Positions 9,367 through 23,229 of a stretch of 64,000 nucleotides of DNA are shown here, in pieces (the stretch's first letter is position 1; every line of letters starts with the position of its first letter). This stretch comes from Xestospongia bergquistia (taxonomy: Eukaryota > Porifera > Demospongiae > Haplosclerida > Petrosiidae). The position numbers were made by a program, and so were the translations under genes. The notes under the pieces are model-generated. The model did no database searches. It was not told the origin of the DNA and saw nothing but the letters and a program-made list of their open reading frames with translations. The stretch spans positions 8,520,101 to 8,584,100 of the forward strand of contig OZ014413.1 of NCBI GenBank assembly GCA_963965975.1, read 5' to 3'.

Positions 9367-11275
9367 CTTCATGTGATTTTGTGTCACCATATGTAACACT
9401 ACCATCATTTAACCAAACAAATTGTGATTCATTCATAGTACTGTTGTATATATGGACAGATGTGAAGACATCAATAATTGCTAGTAATAATTTTGAGAAG
9501 GAGAGGTGTACAACAGTAACTAGTACTTGAACTGAGGAGTCAGCTATTTTGTTAGAAAGCCTTAGAGAAAAACGACTGAGGATAATGAGGACAACAACTA
9601 TTATCAGGAGATAAAGTGGAAATACTAAACTGAGACCAGCTTTCCATAATTCATTCATTCCATTGTAAAAACATAGAGGAAAACCAAGATTCAGATTCAT
9701 TGTTGATAGCCAAAACACTGCCACCTTCATAAAAAACCAAATTATTGGGAAACAGTGACTAGCTTTAATAGACAGGACATCTAATAATCCAGTGCTAGCC
9801 ACCTGAGTATAGAATATAATTCCATTAATTGTACCAGTTGTTAATGTAAGTCTAAGAACATATAACAGGTAAATGAGGAGAGAACCAGCTACTGCATAGA
9901 AGACTAGTGTCCCCAACCACCAGTTACTACAATATCTACATTCTGTAGAACCAAACACTACACTGTAATTAACACCATTTACAGTAGAACATTTGCTGCA
10001 TAAAATTCCTTCTCTATTGTTAACACACAATGATGAATGATGTGATAAATCTTTGGAGGTAAGTAAAAACTTTCTATCGGTACTATTATAAAGAAAAATC
10101 TCAAGATTAGGGCCAACATTGCAGTATCCATAATTGCAATGTATAGCTAATAGGAAAATAGGTGGTGTCTTATTATTAACTTGTATTGAACCAGCCCATG
10201 ATGTTACAGTTGGTCTGTTAAATGTTTTAGTATTAATACTACAGTTAGGAGTGTAGCCATCAATACTCAATGATAAGAAGACATTGGAACAGATACAAGA
10301 TCCTGTACTCAATTCAAAACCAGGTGGACAAGGTTTCAAATGTATGTTAACAACTGTTATGTCCATTATACTGGGTATTGTGAATAGGAGTTTACCACGA
10401 TATGGCAATGTACTGTGATCATTAGTATGTATAGATACATTAATAAGAGTACAATTATCAGTTTCACTTATAACTTGTGTATTTTCTCTCTCAGAAAACC
10501 ACCAGTTAATATGAATATATCCAAAATTTGTTTCCTTTACTGCAGCTATAGTGACAATCGAGTAACTATGGTGACCTACAGCATCAATAGCAGCCATTGA
10601 AAAAGTATTTGTTTGTCCAGGATAAGTATCAATTGTATATAATATATCAGAATTATGTGAGTCACATATAGTCAGGTTTATTGGAGTAGTAGAAATGTCT
10701 TGAGTGTTATTATTGAAAATGTGGTCATAAATCTTTGTTGAAGTAATATATTCATTACCAATGTAACAGTTATATAGTTTTGATGAATAGACAGACTTAC
10801 CAGCAACATTAGCTGTATTATTATCAAATAATACTGATATGTTTTTATAATTAGATAAATTGACTTGAAATGTACACTTTGTTACACTAAATGTATTGTC
10901 TAAAGCATATATAGCTCCTCCACTAGAGAGAGCTGTATTGTTGGTAAAGTTGGCTTGAAGTCCTTGAGTGAGATGAATGACACTATCTCCTATTAACATA
11001 ATAGCTCCTCCATTAATGCCTGTATTGTTGTGAAAGACCACATGTCCCTCTAGAGTGATATCAGATCGAATTGCCAGTATAACTGTACCAACATTAAATG
11101 AAAAATTACTAGGGTTTGTTGCTGATCCAGTTATAGTTATATTGTTAATGTCTGATAAATGAAAGATGCTGACTATTGATACTATTAATTGTTGAGCTAT
11201 AAAGATTTTATTATATTGTATATTAATAGAAAAGTTATTGAATTACAACAATTATCAACAGTATAACTCAACCAG

Positions 11276-11826
11276 ATACTGATGATATTTTAACACTATC
11301 TAAACACCAAACTAATCCTGTATCAGACAGATCAGTGCAATCAAGAAGACTCCAAAGAGATGAGACTCAATCTTCCATTGAAAGTGAAGAAAGCATTGAA
11401 GTTTCTACACCACAAGTCCTCCCTCTTGTTGATGATGTATTTAGATTACACACAACTGGTCCTTTACCAACAAAATCACATGGCATATTGACCAATGAAA
11501 TCACAACTAGTCACTTAAGAGCACATGACAATAGATACAGACGGGGAGATCATGTTAGATCATTTGTCTAATGGAAACCAGTTCTCCTTTCCTCCTCGCC
11601 CTCATACAAATCAAATCGTATACCCACAGATGTGGGGCTTATGGAACGTCCCTCTTCTTATCGACACTCCTCTCTAACTAGAGTTATGAGACCTTATAGT
11701 CCTCCTGGAGATCGGTTGTCTCTATCTCGTCAATTTTATCAAATTCCTTCTCGTCTTCCTTCTACTTTTGGTTCTCCTCACGCTCTTGTTCATCCTTCTT
11801 CTGTTGATGTTACTATTGATTTTTGA
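11276..11826 (+). pseudogene. Small Ser/Pro-rich gene, exon 2 only (copy 2)
   Basis: Exon 2 is nearly identical to 1702-2252, with the same extra T near 11564 (early stop after RSFV) and the same missing base near 11602. Exon 1 and the hairpin are gone: the junction at about 11207-11213 fuses the middle of a B-type ectodomain (minus strand) to the intron of this gene. The CT tract follows at about 11833-11882. Confidence 0.5.
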
Positions 11827-12245
11827 ATGTGACCTCTCTTTCTATCTCTCTCTCTCTCTCCCTCTCTCTCTCTCTCTTTCTTTAGAATGTTGTTTTTATT
11901 CCTATAACCATTATAATTACTATTTTTGTTTCTGGTCAGTATTATTATTGAAATTCTAAAATGTCATTTGCTCAAACAAAGAAAATAATATCATAATAAC
12001 TAATCATTTATTTAAAAGTTTAAGGGTTTATATTATTAGCTTTAAAAATTATGAAGTGTTATATATAAAAAAAGACAAAACTATTAATTGTTTGATATTG
12101 TTTAAATGCACACTTTAAAAAAGCAATAATTTAAAGGTGTCAACTTTCTATTAGTGTTCACTCAAATAATGATAAACTAATGTTAGTGATGTGTACACAG
12201 TATTAAAAGATCAATTATAACTTAATTGGGTATGCAGTAAAGTCA
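11827..12245. other. CT microsatellite and shared 3' flank
   Basis: Near-identical copy of 2253-2659, with the CT tract at about 11833-11882. No gene is seen. Confidence 0.6.
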
Positions 12246-15200
12246 CTAGTCTTTAGAGCACAATAATGACTCTCTATAGTTATCACATGATTTATAGAAG
12301 GAATCATTAGCATCTTGTAATGGTAAACGATGAGATCTTTGGTTATTACGGTATTGATATTTACGATTAAAACGTGATAAATATTGACTGATTTTTGTAG
12401 ATATGCCAATTATATTTCTTCTCACTTTCTTCACTTGTCCTGTAATAAATAGAATATGAGAGACCAATACAATGAAGATGGTGATGAAGAACAGGAGGAC
12501 TGCAGCATTACTATAAACTGTTATCTCCATATGTCCCAGATACCATGTTGTGATGTATATAAAAGCAAGGTTGAAAAGAAGCCAACAGTCTAACAGGTTA
12601 ATAAAGTTACTCTTATATGGTCTGAACATAGCCTGACAAGAACAATATTGAGGCAATAGCTATGTAGATAACTTGAGCATAAGGTTCAATACTGTACAAT
12701 ATGAACATCATAATGAGAAGTAAGAGACGAGCTACAAACCAGTACTGCTTACCATTCTTATATGGAGCATGGATAGCTTCAAGTATTGGTCTTGTGTATT
12801 CATTGGTACATCTCCAATGTCTTAGAGGTTTAGTGAAGAGGAGAAGAGCATAGGGTAAGAGGAGAGGGAAGACAACCAATGATGTGATTATCATGAGAGT
12901 AACATGCCCTTTACTACCATATTCCACAGACCCATCCCAATACCATACATGATATGTCTGTTCTGAAGTAAAGACTTTAGCTGGTGTAAAGACATTGATA
13001 ATTGAACCTAATAGTCTTCCGAAGGAGAGGTGTACAACAGTAACTAGTACTTGAACTGATGAGTCAGCTATTTTGTTAGAAAGCCATAGAAAATAACGAC
13101 TGAGGATAATGAGGACAACAACTATTGTCAGGAGATAAAGTGGAAATAGTAAACTGAGACCAGCTTTCCATAACTCTGTCATCCCATTATAAAAACATAG
13201 AGAAAATCCAAGTCCAAGATTTAGAATTGAAAGTAAAACAATTGATATTTTTCTCACTACTTCCATTTTCCCATTGTAAACACTCAACATATCTAGTATC
13301 CCCACATTAGCAGCCTGAACATAGAATATAATCCCATTGAATGTACCAGTTGTTAAAGTAAGTCTGAGAGCAAATAACAGGTATATAAGAAGAGGACCAG
13401 CTACTGCATAGAGGACTAATGTCCACAACCACCAGTTACTACATTGTTTACATTCTGTAGAACCAAACACTACACTGTAGTTTGTAGAACAATTGCCACA
13501 TAAAATGCCTTCTCTGTTATAAAGACATAATGATGAATTAATCGATAAATCTTTTGAAAATATTTCAAATTTTTTGTCTCTAGTGCCGTAACGAAAGTCG
13601 ATGAGGATAGGGTCACTATTGCAGTATCCATGGTGACAATATAAAGACAAGAGAAATATAAATGTACTGTTAACTTGTACTGAACCAGCCCATGAAGTAA
13701 AAGTTGGTCTGTTAAATGTTCTAGTATTGATTCTACATTTGGGAATGTAGCTATCAATATTTAATAGGACTGGTGAACAGGTACAGGATCCTGTTATATT
13801 ATTCAATTCAAAACCAGATGGACAAGATTTTAGATTGATTTTAACAAGTTTTATATCAGTTATACTGGGAATTGTAAATAAGAGGGCACCATGAGGTGCA
13901 TCCAATGTACTGTGATCATTGGTATGTATTGTTACATTAATGAGAGTACATTGTTTACTTTCTCTTATAACTTGTGTATCTTCTCTCTCTGAAAACCACC
14001 AGTTAATGGGTATAAATCCAATGTTTGTATTGTTAACTGCTGCTACAGTGATAACTGAATAACTGTAAGTACCTACAGCATCAATAGCAGCCATTGAAAA
14101 ATTAATTGTCTGTCCAGGATAAGCATCAGATGAATATGGCATAACAGAATTATGTGAATCACATATAGTCAGATTTACTGGAGTTGTTGAAAGTGGATAT
14201 GTGTCTCCTGGTATGAAAGTAAAGATTTTCCTGTAAATATCAACAGCCATTTTAGAAGTAATAAAGTGTTTTCCCATGTAACAGTTATACAGTTTTGATG
14301 AATACACAGCATTACCAGCAATTGTTGCTTCGTTATTTTCAAATAACACCATTATCTTTTTATAATGAGAATAATCGACTTGAAATTTGCAGTATATTTC
14401 ACCATATGTATTACCTTGAGCATATATAGCTCCTCCACTTGACAGAACTTTGTTGTTTGTAAAATTAGCTTGAAGTCCTTTTTTGAGATGAATGACATTT
14501 TCTCCAATTAACATAATAGCTGCTCCATTAATACCTGTATTGTTGTAAAAGATCATATGTCCCTCTAGAGTAATATCAGATCGAATTGCTTGTATAACTG
14601 TACCATAGTTAGAGGCAAAAATACTAGGATTCTGTGATGATCCACCAATTTTGATATTGTTAAGGTTCGATAAATGAAATATGCTCACTGTTGATAATAA
14701 CATAGATGACATTTCATATTTGTTTTGTATATTATTGTGATATGCTTTCACAGAAATCATTTCCAATTGTATGTTGTTTTCTTTTGGTGGATATACAGCT
14801 GCAATAACACTTAATGCCAGGGTTTTTTTATAGATGATATTAAAAAAGCAAAGTCTAATAGAAAGTTCATTGGCATTGATCATAATTATATGTATAAGAC
14901 TCTCTTGAAGCTCGCCCAAAATATGTTCACTGAATGTAAAGGTTGTAGTAGCTATACGTAATGAATGGTATTTTTTGTTGTTAGAGGAAGTTAATGTTCT
15001 TCTGGATGCTTGATCAAAGAACATTATAAACACAATCGCACTTCCATGACATTTTTGAATCATGTAATTTGTATCAAATACTGAGTCATTGTAAATAGCA
15101 GTTTTTGAGTGTGTTTTTGTGTTCAGATATAATACTAACATTGCTCCAGCTATTGAACCAAAATTATTTTTAAAGTTACATCTTGATATATTAACTTGAG

Positions 15201-16050
15201 CTTTAGTGTCATTTTGAGTATAGAGTATTGTAAGTCCTGCAGCATTGATGACTGGATTAGGATGTACTTTATAAATGGAAGAATTATAGAAGTCAGTAGC
15301 ACAAATGAATCTAGGATAGACTATATACTCATAATTTTGCCAGAATAGCGAGTCTGTAATCTTTACTTGGTATTGGCTTAAATTATAGCGTGAATTTTTA
15401 TATAATATCAACACTCCACTACCAAAACTGTAGTTAATTTGAGATGCCACTATAAGAGTATTAGACCCTATTACTTTAATAGAATCCAAAGTACCATTAG
15501 GTAAGTTAACAGCTACAATAGCAAACCCATGGTACAGGGATATATTAACATCTCTCATAGCAAGAAGACTGATCTCAATGAACACCAGTACAGCAGCATG
15601 ATATTGTGTGAAGTAGACAAGAGAACTAGTAGAGTTGATAATGGCTAGTTGTTCCTTATCAAGGGTGCTGAGGTTAGTACCACAACCAATAAATGTCACT
15701 CTCTGTAGAGTCAGACTACTACTTCCAGTGAAGGCAAATCCAATAGTTGGATTGGTAGTATTGTCATAAGTAGAAGAGATACATTGAATAGTAGCCATTA
15801 ATTGGTTACCTTGTATGGTAAGTGAGTAGTTGGTATTAATGGTACATAAACTCCCATTACCACTAATATTGTAGAGAGTATCCAGTAGGAGAAGAGTAAT
15901 GTCACCAGTGTAATTATATTGATGACACAAGTATAACTGGAGGAGACAATCTTGTGAAGCAATATTGATTACCTTATTACATTTACTACATATCAGTAGT
16001 AAGTGAAAGAGAAGTACTAACATAAACCACTTCATGTTGTCAGTGAACAT
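12246..16050 (-). pseudogene. Type A receptor gene with one 11-bp deletion
   Basis: Apart from one lesion it is co-linear and nearly identical with the intact gene at 2660-6478. It has the same start (MFTDNMKW), GGAI/FxxN ectodomain, CPSGFELN (the usual CPPG changed to CPSG), NREGILCGNC, membrane segments and LPLQDANDSFY tail. Near 12638 the DNA reads CCTGACAAGAAC where other copies read CCTGACCAATTATGAATAAGAAC. The 11-bp loss shifts the frame after AIASILFL, so translation would end at about 1,145 residues and lose the last two membrane segments and the tail. A recent null allele, a truncated variant or an assembly error would all look like this. Confidence 0.85.
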
Positions 16051-16659
16051 ATCACTAATTTGATCAATAGAAGGTAACTTTACAATAATTTAAACTACTT
16101 CACTATTTTCCATTTGTGTATAGTTGTTGATATATTGTGTCCAATTAAATGTAAAGATTCCTGTTGTGCAAATAAAATTCTAACATTGACCTATATTAAT
16201 CATGACAACAAATAGGTCTCTTAAATGAACAATTTGTATAACAATCATCATTGATAACTTATGCTATTTACAAATAAGTTATTACTTTTAGTTTTAATTA
16301 GATTTAATAAAATTTAACTATTTATTATCAATTTGTGTAAATTTGTTGATCAATTATATTCTATTGTTTAAAAATTGAAAGAAAACACAGTTGAATTAGT
16401 TCACTCATGTAAAAACACCAGTTTACATAATCACCTTTTATTAATCGTAAATAATCATCTTTTAGTTTCATTTTCAACATAAAATGAACAAACTTGAACA
16501 TAATGAACATTGAATATTGACCATAAATTTGTCAAATATATATAATGATATCTCTATAATTGAAAAATAGAGCATAGACAATAAGAAATTCAGCTAGTAC
16601 TGCTATGCACTCATTTTATTTCAATGTATATACCTATTGTAAAGAATCAAATCTAAAAT
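16051..16659. other. 5' flank of type A gene
   Basis: No gene is seen. It is the conserved A-type upstream sequence, including the stretch GGTCTCTTAAATGAACAATT, followed by DNA leading into the minisatellite. Confidence 0.5.
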
Positions 16660-16931
16660 GACATAAGCAAAGTGAAAAGAGATTGGTTGTATTGACATAA
16701 GCAAAGTGAAAAGAGATTGGTTGTATTAACATAAGCAAAGTGAAAAGAGATTGGTTGTATTGATATAAGCAAAGTGAAAAGAGATTGGTTGTATTGACAT
16801 AAACAAAGTGAAAAGAGGTTGGTTGTATTGACATAAGCAAAGTGAAAAGAGATTTGTTGTATTGACATAAGCAAAGTGAAAAGAGGTTGGTTGTATTGAC
16901 ATAAGCAAAGTGAAAAGAGTCTTGTTGTATT
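16660..16931. repeat. 34-bp minisatellite, 8 units
   Basis: Eight head-to-tail 34-base units (GACATAAGCAAAGTGAAAAG plus AGATTGGTTGTATT, with single-base variants) start at 16660, 16694, 16728, 16762, 16796, 16830, 16864 and 16898. Because 34 is not a multiple of 3 and the unit lacks minus-strand stops, it opens long spurious frames (SLCLCQYNQ repeats). Other loci have 7 units (34552), 2 units (39800) or 1 (about 7085, 50815). Confidence 0.9.
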
Positions 16932-17514
16932 GTTCATTTGTATATGGACCAGTTTATGTTCTAAGATACAATACTAACTCTAATTGGAGACCTACAGTTG
17001 CTGTGTGATCTCTTTGTTTTTATATCTTTTAGTAAAGGTTGAATGTATTAAGTGTCAATCATAAAATTGTTTGTCATTTACTTGCTAAAACTCTTCTAAC
17101 TATCATTTGAGAACCACAAGTTCATTGAAGTTTTATTTTTAGATTTATAATAGAGCCAGTTCAAGAAAGTTAGAGTAAATTAAAGATGAAAATGTTTAAC
17201 GTATCTTTATAATGAAATAATTATAATATAATGAAACAAACTGTACTAAATAATGTTAGCTCTGATGAAAGTTTTAGTGTAAAATAATAGAAAAAAAGCA
17301 AAGAGTTATTTAAGGGTTTGGAAAAGCTCACAATATTTACAGTAGCTATCATAAAAAACAACCAACAATGTGACTTAAAACAAACAAAATTAAATAAATA
17401 AATGAGTATTAAAAAGGTTAAAATAAAAATTATTTACACACACGCTTTATACATATCAAACTTTAGATGATATGATAATGTACAATTTAATAACATGGCA
17501 AATGTTATCAATTG
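16932..17514. other. 3' flank of type B gene
   Basis: No gene is seen. It is shared with 34790-35382, 39868-40462, 7100-7677 and 50840-51405. It contains a decayed relative of the putative exon 1 of the small plus-strand gene (ATGAAACAAACTGTACTAAA), interrupted by stops. Confidence 0.5.
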
Positions 17515-20500
17515 TTATGGACTTATGAGGGGCTCACGGTATTCAGAATAGCTATCATCAAAAAATGAGGAGTCCAACTCTTCTCTAAAATCTTTGGGTC
17601 GTGACACTGGTTGTGAATTCATAAGACATTGGGTCATTTTCTTCATTGAGTATTGAACAACATTGATATAACGCATAAAACAAGTTTGATGTCCAGTAAG
17701 TAACACTATATGATAGAACACAACTACAGAAAAAGTAAACATCAGTACATATACAAGTGTGATATTCAATATTCCAGATATACAATATTCTTCCTCCTTA
17801 ATAAAGTACCAATTAGTACATACAATAATACCATAATTAATCATTATGGAAAGATCTAAAAGGTTTATAATCTTGTTTTTAAATGGTCTTAGATGAGCTT
17901 GAACAGTGACAAAAACAAAGTAAACAGGCAAACATATAGAGAATGGAAGAAGAAGATCCTTGCCACGATAGATAGTATACAATATGTAAAGAAATATCAG
18001 TAAGAATTGTCTAGCAAAGAACCAATATTGTTTGTTGTATTTATAAGGAGCATGGATAGCTTCATATATTGGTCGAAGATATGCTCTTATCTTGTTAGAT
18101 TTCATTAATAGACGACCAGTTAGAATTATTAACATGTAAGGTATTAGAAAGATACCAACTATCACTGATGTTACTATCATTAACTTCATGTGATTTTGTG
18201 TCACCATATGTAACACTACCATCATTTAACCAAACAAATTGTGGTTCATTCATAGTACTGTTGTATAAATTGACAAATGTAAAGACATCAATAATTGCTA
18301 GTAATAATTTCGAGAAGGAGAGGTGTACAATAGTAACTAGTACTTGAACTGAGGAGTCAGCTATTTTGTTGGAAAGCCTTAGAAAAAAACGACTGAGGAT
18401 AATGAGGACAACAACCAATGTCAGGAGATAAAGAGGAAATAGTAAACTGAGACCAGCTTTCCATAACTCATTCATTCCTTTATAAAAACATAGAGGAAAA
18501 CCAAGATTGATATTCATTGTTGATAGCCAAAACACTGCCACCTTAATAAACCAAGTTATTGCAAAACAATGACTAGTTTTAATAGACAGGACATCTAATA
18601 ATCCAGCATTAGCCACCTGAGCATAGAATATAATTCCATTAATTGTACCAGTTGTTAATGTAAGTCTGAGAACATATAACAGGTAAATGAGGAGAGGACC
18701 AGCTACTGCATAGAAGACTAGTGTCCACAACCACCAGTTACTACATTGTCTACATTCTGTAGAACCAAACACTACACTGTAATTAACACCATTAACAACA
18801 GAACATTTGCTGCACAAAATTCCTTCTCTATTGTTAAGACACAATGATAAATGATTCAATAAATCTTTGGAGGTAAGAAAAAACTTTCTATCCATACTAT
18901 TATAAAGAAAAATCCCAAGATTAGGGCCAACATTGCAGTATCCATAATTGCAATGTATAGCTAATAGGAAAATAAGTGATGTCTTATTAACTTGCACTGA
19001 ACCAACCCATGATGTTACAGTTGGTCTGTTAAATGTTTTAGTATTAATACTACAGTTAGGAGTGTAGCCATCAATATTCAATGATAAGAAGACATTGGAA
19101 CAGATACAAGATCCTGTACTTAATTCAAAACCTGGTGGACAAGGTTTCAAATGTATGTCAACAACTGTTATGTCCATTGTATTGGGTATTGTGAATAGGA
19201 GTTTAACACGATATGGCAATGTACTGTGATCATTAGTATGTATAGTTACATTAATAAGAGTACAATTATCAGTTTCACTTATAACTTGTGTATTTTCTCT
19301 CTCTGAAAACCACCAGTTAATATGAATATATCCAAAATTTGTTTCCTTTACTGCAGCTATAGTGACAATCGAGTAACTATGGTGACCTACAGCATCAATA
19401 GCAGCCATTGAAAAAGTATTTGTTTGTCCAGGATAAGTATCAATTGTATACGGTATATCAGAATTATGTGAGTCACATATGGTCAGGTTTATTGGAGTAG
19501 TAGAAATGTTTTGAGTGTTATTATTGAAAATGTGGTCATAAATCTTTGTTGAAGTAATATATTCATTACCAATGTAACAGTTATATAGTTTTGATGAATA
19601 GACAGACTTACCAGCAACATTAGCTGTATTATAATCAAATAATACTGATATGTTTTTATAATTTAATAAATTGACTTGAAATGTACAATGTGTTAGACTT
19701 AATGTATTGTCTAAAGCATATATAGCTCCTCCACTAGAGAGAGCTGTATTGTTGGTAAAGTTGGCTTGAAGCCCTTGAGTGAGATGAATGACACTATCTC
19801 CTATTAACATAATAGCTCCTCCATTAATGCCTGTATTGTTGTGAAAGACCACATGTCCTTCTAGAGTGATATCAGATCGAATTGCCAGTATAACTGTACC
19901 AGCGTTAGATGAAAAATTACTAGGGTTTGTTGCTGATCCAGTTATAGTTATATTGTTAATGTCTGATAAATGAAAGATGCTGACTATTGATACTATTAAT
20001 TGTTGAGCTATAAAGATTTTATTTGGGATTCCACTACGATATGCTTTCACAGAATTCATTACAAAATGTATATTATTTTCCACTGGAGGATATGAAGCTG
20101 CAAAAATACAAGATGAAGAATTTGAAGTATATGTATTATCGAAAGTAACATTGGAAAAATTGAAAGTTGTGGATTTTTTTTTTAACATTAATAATAGCCA
20201 TATACACAGCACCTTGTTGTTTACTGGTAAAAACATCAGAGTCTGAAACTAAAATTAACACATCTTTCATTAAAAAGGGATAATAAACTTTATTGGTATA
20301 TGTTAATAATGACTTTGATATGTGATCAAAGAACATAATTAATACGAGGGCACTTCCATGACATTTTTGATCACTGCCATTTGTATCAAACACTGAATCA
20401 TTGTGAGTAGAAGTCTGTGAGTGTGTTATTGTATTCAAATGTAATACTAACATTGCTCCTGCTATTGAGCCAATATTTCCTGTAAAATTACATTGTGATA

Positions 20501-21356
20501 TATTAACTTGAGCTTTAGTGTCATTTTGAGTATAGAGTATTGTAAGTCCTGCAGCATTGATGACTTGTTTAGGAGCTATTTCATTAATGGAAGAATTATA
20601 GAAGTCAGTAGCACACACTAGTCCAGGATAGACTATATGCTCATAATTGTGTATGAATAGTGAGTCTGTAATCTTTACTTGGTATTGGCTTAAATTGGAG
20701 TTTGAATTTTTATATAAAAACAACACTCCACTACCAATACTGTGGTTACTTTGAGTTGCCACTTGAATGCTTAAAGAAGTAGTTATAGTAATAGAGTCCA
20801 AAGTACCAATAGGTAAGTTAACAGCTATAATAGCAAACCCATAGTACTGGGATATACTCACATCTCTTATAACAAGATGACTGATCTCAGTAAACACCAG
20901 TACAGCAGCATGATATTGTGTGAAGTAGACAAGAGAAATGGTAGAGTTGATAATGTCAAGTTGCTCTTCTTCAAGGGTATTAAGGTTAGCACCACAACCA
21001 GTAAATGTTACTCTTTGTAGAGTCAGACTACTACTTCCAGTGAAGACAAATCCAATAGTTGGATAGGTAGTGGTGTTAACATAAGTACATTGAATATTAG
21101 CAATTGATTGGTTTCCTTGTATGGTAAGTGAGTAGTTGGTATTAATGGTACACAAACTCCCATTACCACTAATATTGTAGAGAGTATCCAGTAGGAGAAG
21201 AGTAGTGTCACTAGTGTAATTATAGTGATGACACAAGTATGACTGGAGGGGATGATCTTGTGAAATAATATTGATTACCTTATTACATTTACTACATATC
21301 AGTAGTAAGTGAAAGAAGAGTACCAACATGAGCCACTTCATGTTGTCAGTGAGCAT
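17515..21356 (-). pseudogene. Type B receptor gene with two homopolymer frameshifts
   Basis: Full-length layout: start MLTDNMKWLML at 21356, signal peptide, ectodomain (20136-21356 then 18095-20236), CPPGFELSTGSC, NREGILCSKC, membrane segments, and B tail ending EYREPLISP at 17515. The first frameshift lies in a run of T at about 20173-20181, expanded relative to paralogues reading ATATTTTTTAAC. The second is the extra T near 18195 that also occurs near 9375. Both are in homopolymers, so sequencing error is possible for the first. The shared second one is less likely to be an error. Confidence 0.85.
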
Positions 21357-22227
21357 ATCATCTATTTTATTTATTAAGATAGCTTTCCAATTTAAACTAA
21401 CAGTTCATTTGTCTAAAGATGATGATAAACTGTGTTTAAATATGATTCTTGTGTTTACAATAACCTAACCATTCATTTGAATGAACAAGTGAAAATAAAC
21501 TTCATTCTCCAGTAAATAGTTTAGGTAAGAATCACCTATTATACTTCTATTTAAAAGATTTGCTTATTGGTTTCATGATCTATTACTTTGGATGTAAACA
21601 AACTACTTAGTTTTCAATTATGTCCATTTCCTTAGTGTAGAAGATGATGATAAACTTTTTCTATTCAAATATAGTGTGCTTACAATATTTCTCCATTTGA
21701 ATTGATCAGTTAAAGTAAATGAACTTACATTATTGTTTACATAAACATCAGTTTAGATGACAATTACCTTTGTAGCTTTTCTAAGACTATTGCATGATTT
21801 ACTTTCATTTTAAATACATTAAGCATGTTCTAGCTGTATAGGATATACTTGTTGTCATTAGCAGATCAATATACCATATATGACAATATCATTATGATAT
21901 GTATGTGTTAGTATTAACTACATTGAGTTTTATATGCTTCAAAAGAAAAAATAATTTGAAGTCACCAATGCTTATCAATATTTAAAAATAAATATATTGA
22001 TTATATTAATAACCATGATCTAATTGATCTTCTCTCCATAACAATGATATCAAAACCAGTCAAAAAAGTTGTGTATTCTCTACATGTATTCCTACACAGG
22101 GAGAACATGACCTATCAAAGTACAAGATATGAGTTAAGTACCCAATAAAAATGACTAATGATAAAAAGTATATCTCAAACAACAAAATGTGCATAATAAT
22201 TAGTAAATCTGCATGTAACACATATTT
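21357..22227. other. 5' flank of type B gene
   Basis: No gene is seen. It is shared with 44309-44990 and 61037-61423 and, distally, with window positions 1-540. It contains the inverted repeat TTCATTTGAATGAA in the conserved stretch following the start codon region. It has no recognisable TATA box that I would defend. Confidence 0.5.
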
Positions 22228-22640
22228 ATTATATTGAGTTTAACATTGCTTCACTATAATTATCACAGTATAGAAGGAATCATCAGAGTCTTGTAATGGT
22301 AAATGACTAGATCTATGATTAGTATGATCTTGAGTGACTCTTGTGAACAAGGTACTGAACTTTATTTTTGCTTTGTTTAATTGTCTGTAGTAAACAGAAT
22401 ATGACACACCAGTACAACAAAGAAGGTAATAATGAACAGCATGATAGCTACTATACTGTAAACTTTAACATCAAAATGTTGTGTTGTGATAGATATAAAG
22501 GAAAGATTGAAGAGAAACCAACAGTCTAACAAGTTTATTTACTAGAGGAGATGATCTTGTGAAGTAATATTGATTACCTTATTACAATTACTACATATCA
22601 GTAGTAAGTGAAAGAGGAGTACCAACATAAGCCATTTCAT
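22228..22640 (-). pseudogene. Collapsed receptor remnant (copy 2)
   Basis: Same signal-peptide-to-tail fusion as at 541-938. In this copy codon 2 is still Lys (ATG AAA TGG), so it keeps an older state than copies 1 and 3, which have ATG TAG. The frame after the junction (about 22550) is out of register with the tail. Confidence 0.8.
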
Positions 22641-23229
22641 GTTGTTAATGAATATATGATCTAATTTAATTAAATAGAAAGTAACTTCACAATACTTTTA
22701 AATACTTTACTATTTTTCTTTTACGTGTAGTTGTTGAATAACTGTGTCCATTTAAATGTAAAGATACTCTACTGTGCTTTGAAAATCCTAACCACTTTCC
22801 TGTATTAATCATGAGAATAAATAAATCTCTTAAATGAACAATTTACACAACAATCATCATTGATAACTTGTGGTATTTACAAACAGTTATTGTTTTTAGT
22901 TCTAATTTGATCCAATAGAATTAACATCACAAGTTATACTACTTCACTGTTTCCATTGATGTGAAATTGTTGATGAATTGTGTCTTATTTACTGAATTGA
23001 TCTTTTTCAGCAAATGAAAGTAAATCAATTGAATTAGTTCTTGCAAAACATCAATTTATACTTAATCACCTTTTATTAATTGTAAACCATCATTTTTTAT
23101 TTTTACTTTCAAAATGAAATGAAAAACTTAAACATGATGAAGACTGACTATAAGATCACAAGTTTGTCTAATGTAATATATACAGATATATCCACTATTG
23201 CAATTGGAGTATGCATTGCAATTGAGCTA
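22641..23229. other. Spacer between remnant and small gene
   Basis: No gene is seen. It is the counterpart of 939-1527 and 61775-62362. Confidence 0.5.

Larger units (their letters stand above)
7678..11206 (-). pseudogene. Type B receptor gene split by a 935-bp insert and 5'-truncated
   Basis: Bases 9282-11206 encode the ectodomain from about the NNITITGSATNP region, the Cys-rich stretches and the first membrane segments. Bases 7678-8346 encode the last segments and the B tail (SRPKDFREELD to EYREPLISP type, here DYREPLISP). Foreign DNA (8347-9281) separates the halves and is flanked by an 85-bp direct duplication of coding sequence. One extra T near 9375 (GATTTTGTG instead of GATTTGTG) also shifts the frame; the identical insertion occurs at about 18195. 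The 5' end stops at 11206, where the sequence jumps into a plus-strand gene copy, so the signal peptide and roughly the first 440 codons are absent. The product is dead as a receptor. Confidence 0.85.

Noticed and set aside
16660..16931. Possible CRISPR array
   Set aside because: Units are directly adjacent with no spacers, in eukaryotic DNA.
16653..16937. Repetitive minus-strand frames (SLCLCQYNQ repeats) over 16.6-16.9 kb and 34.5-34.8 kb
   Set aside because: The 34-bp unit is open in all three minus frames because its length is not a multiple of 3 and it lacks stops. It is a minisatellite, not a protein.
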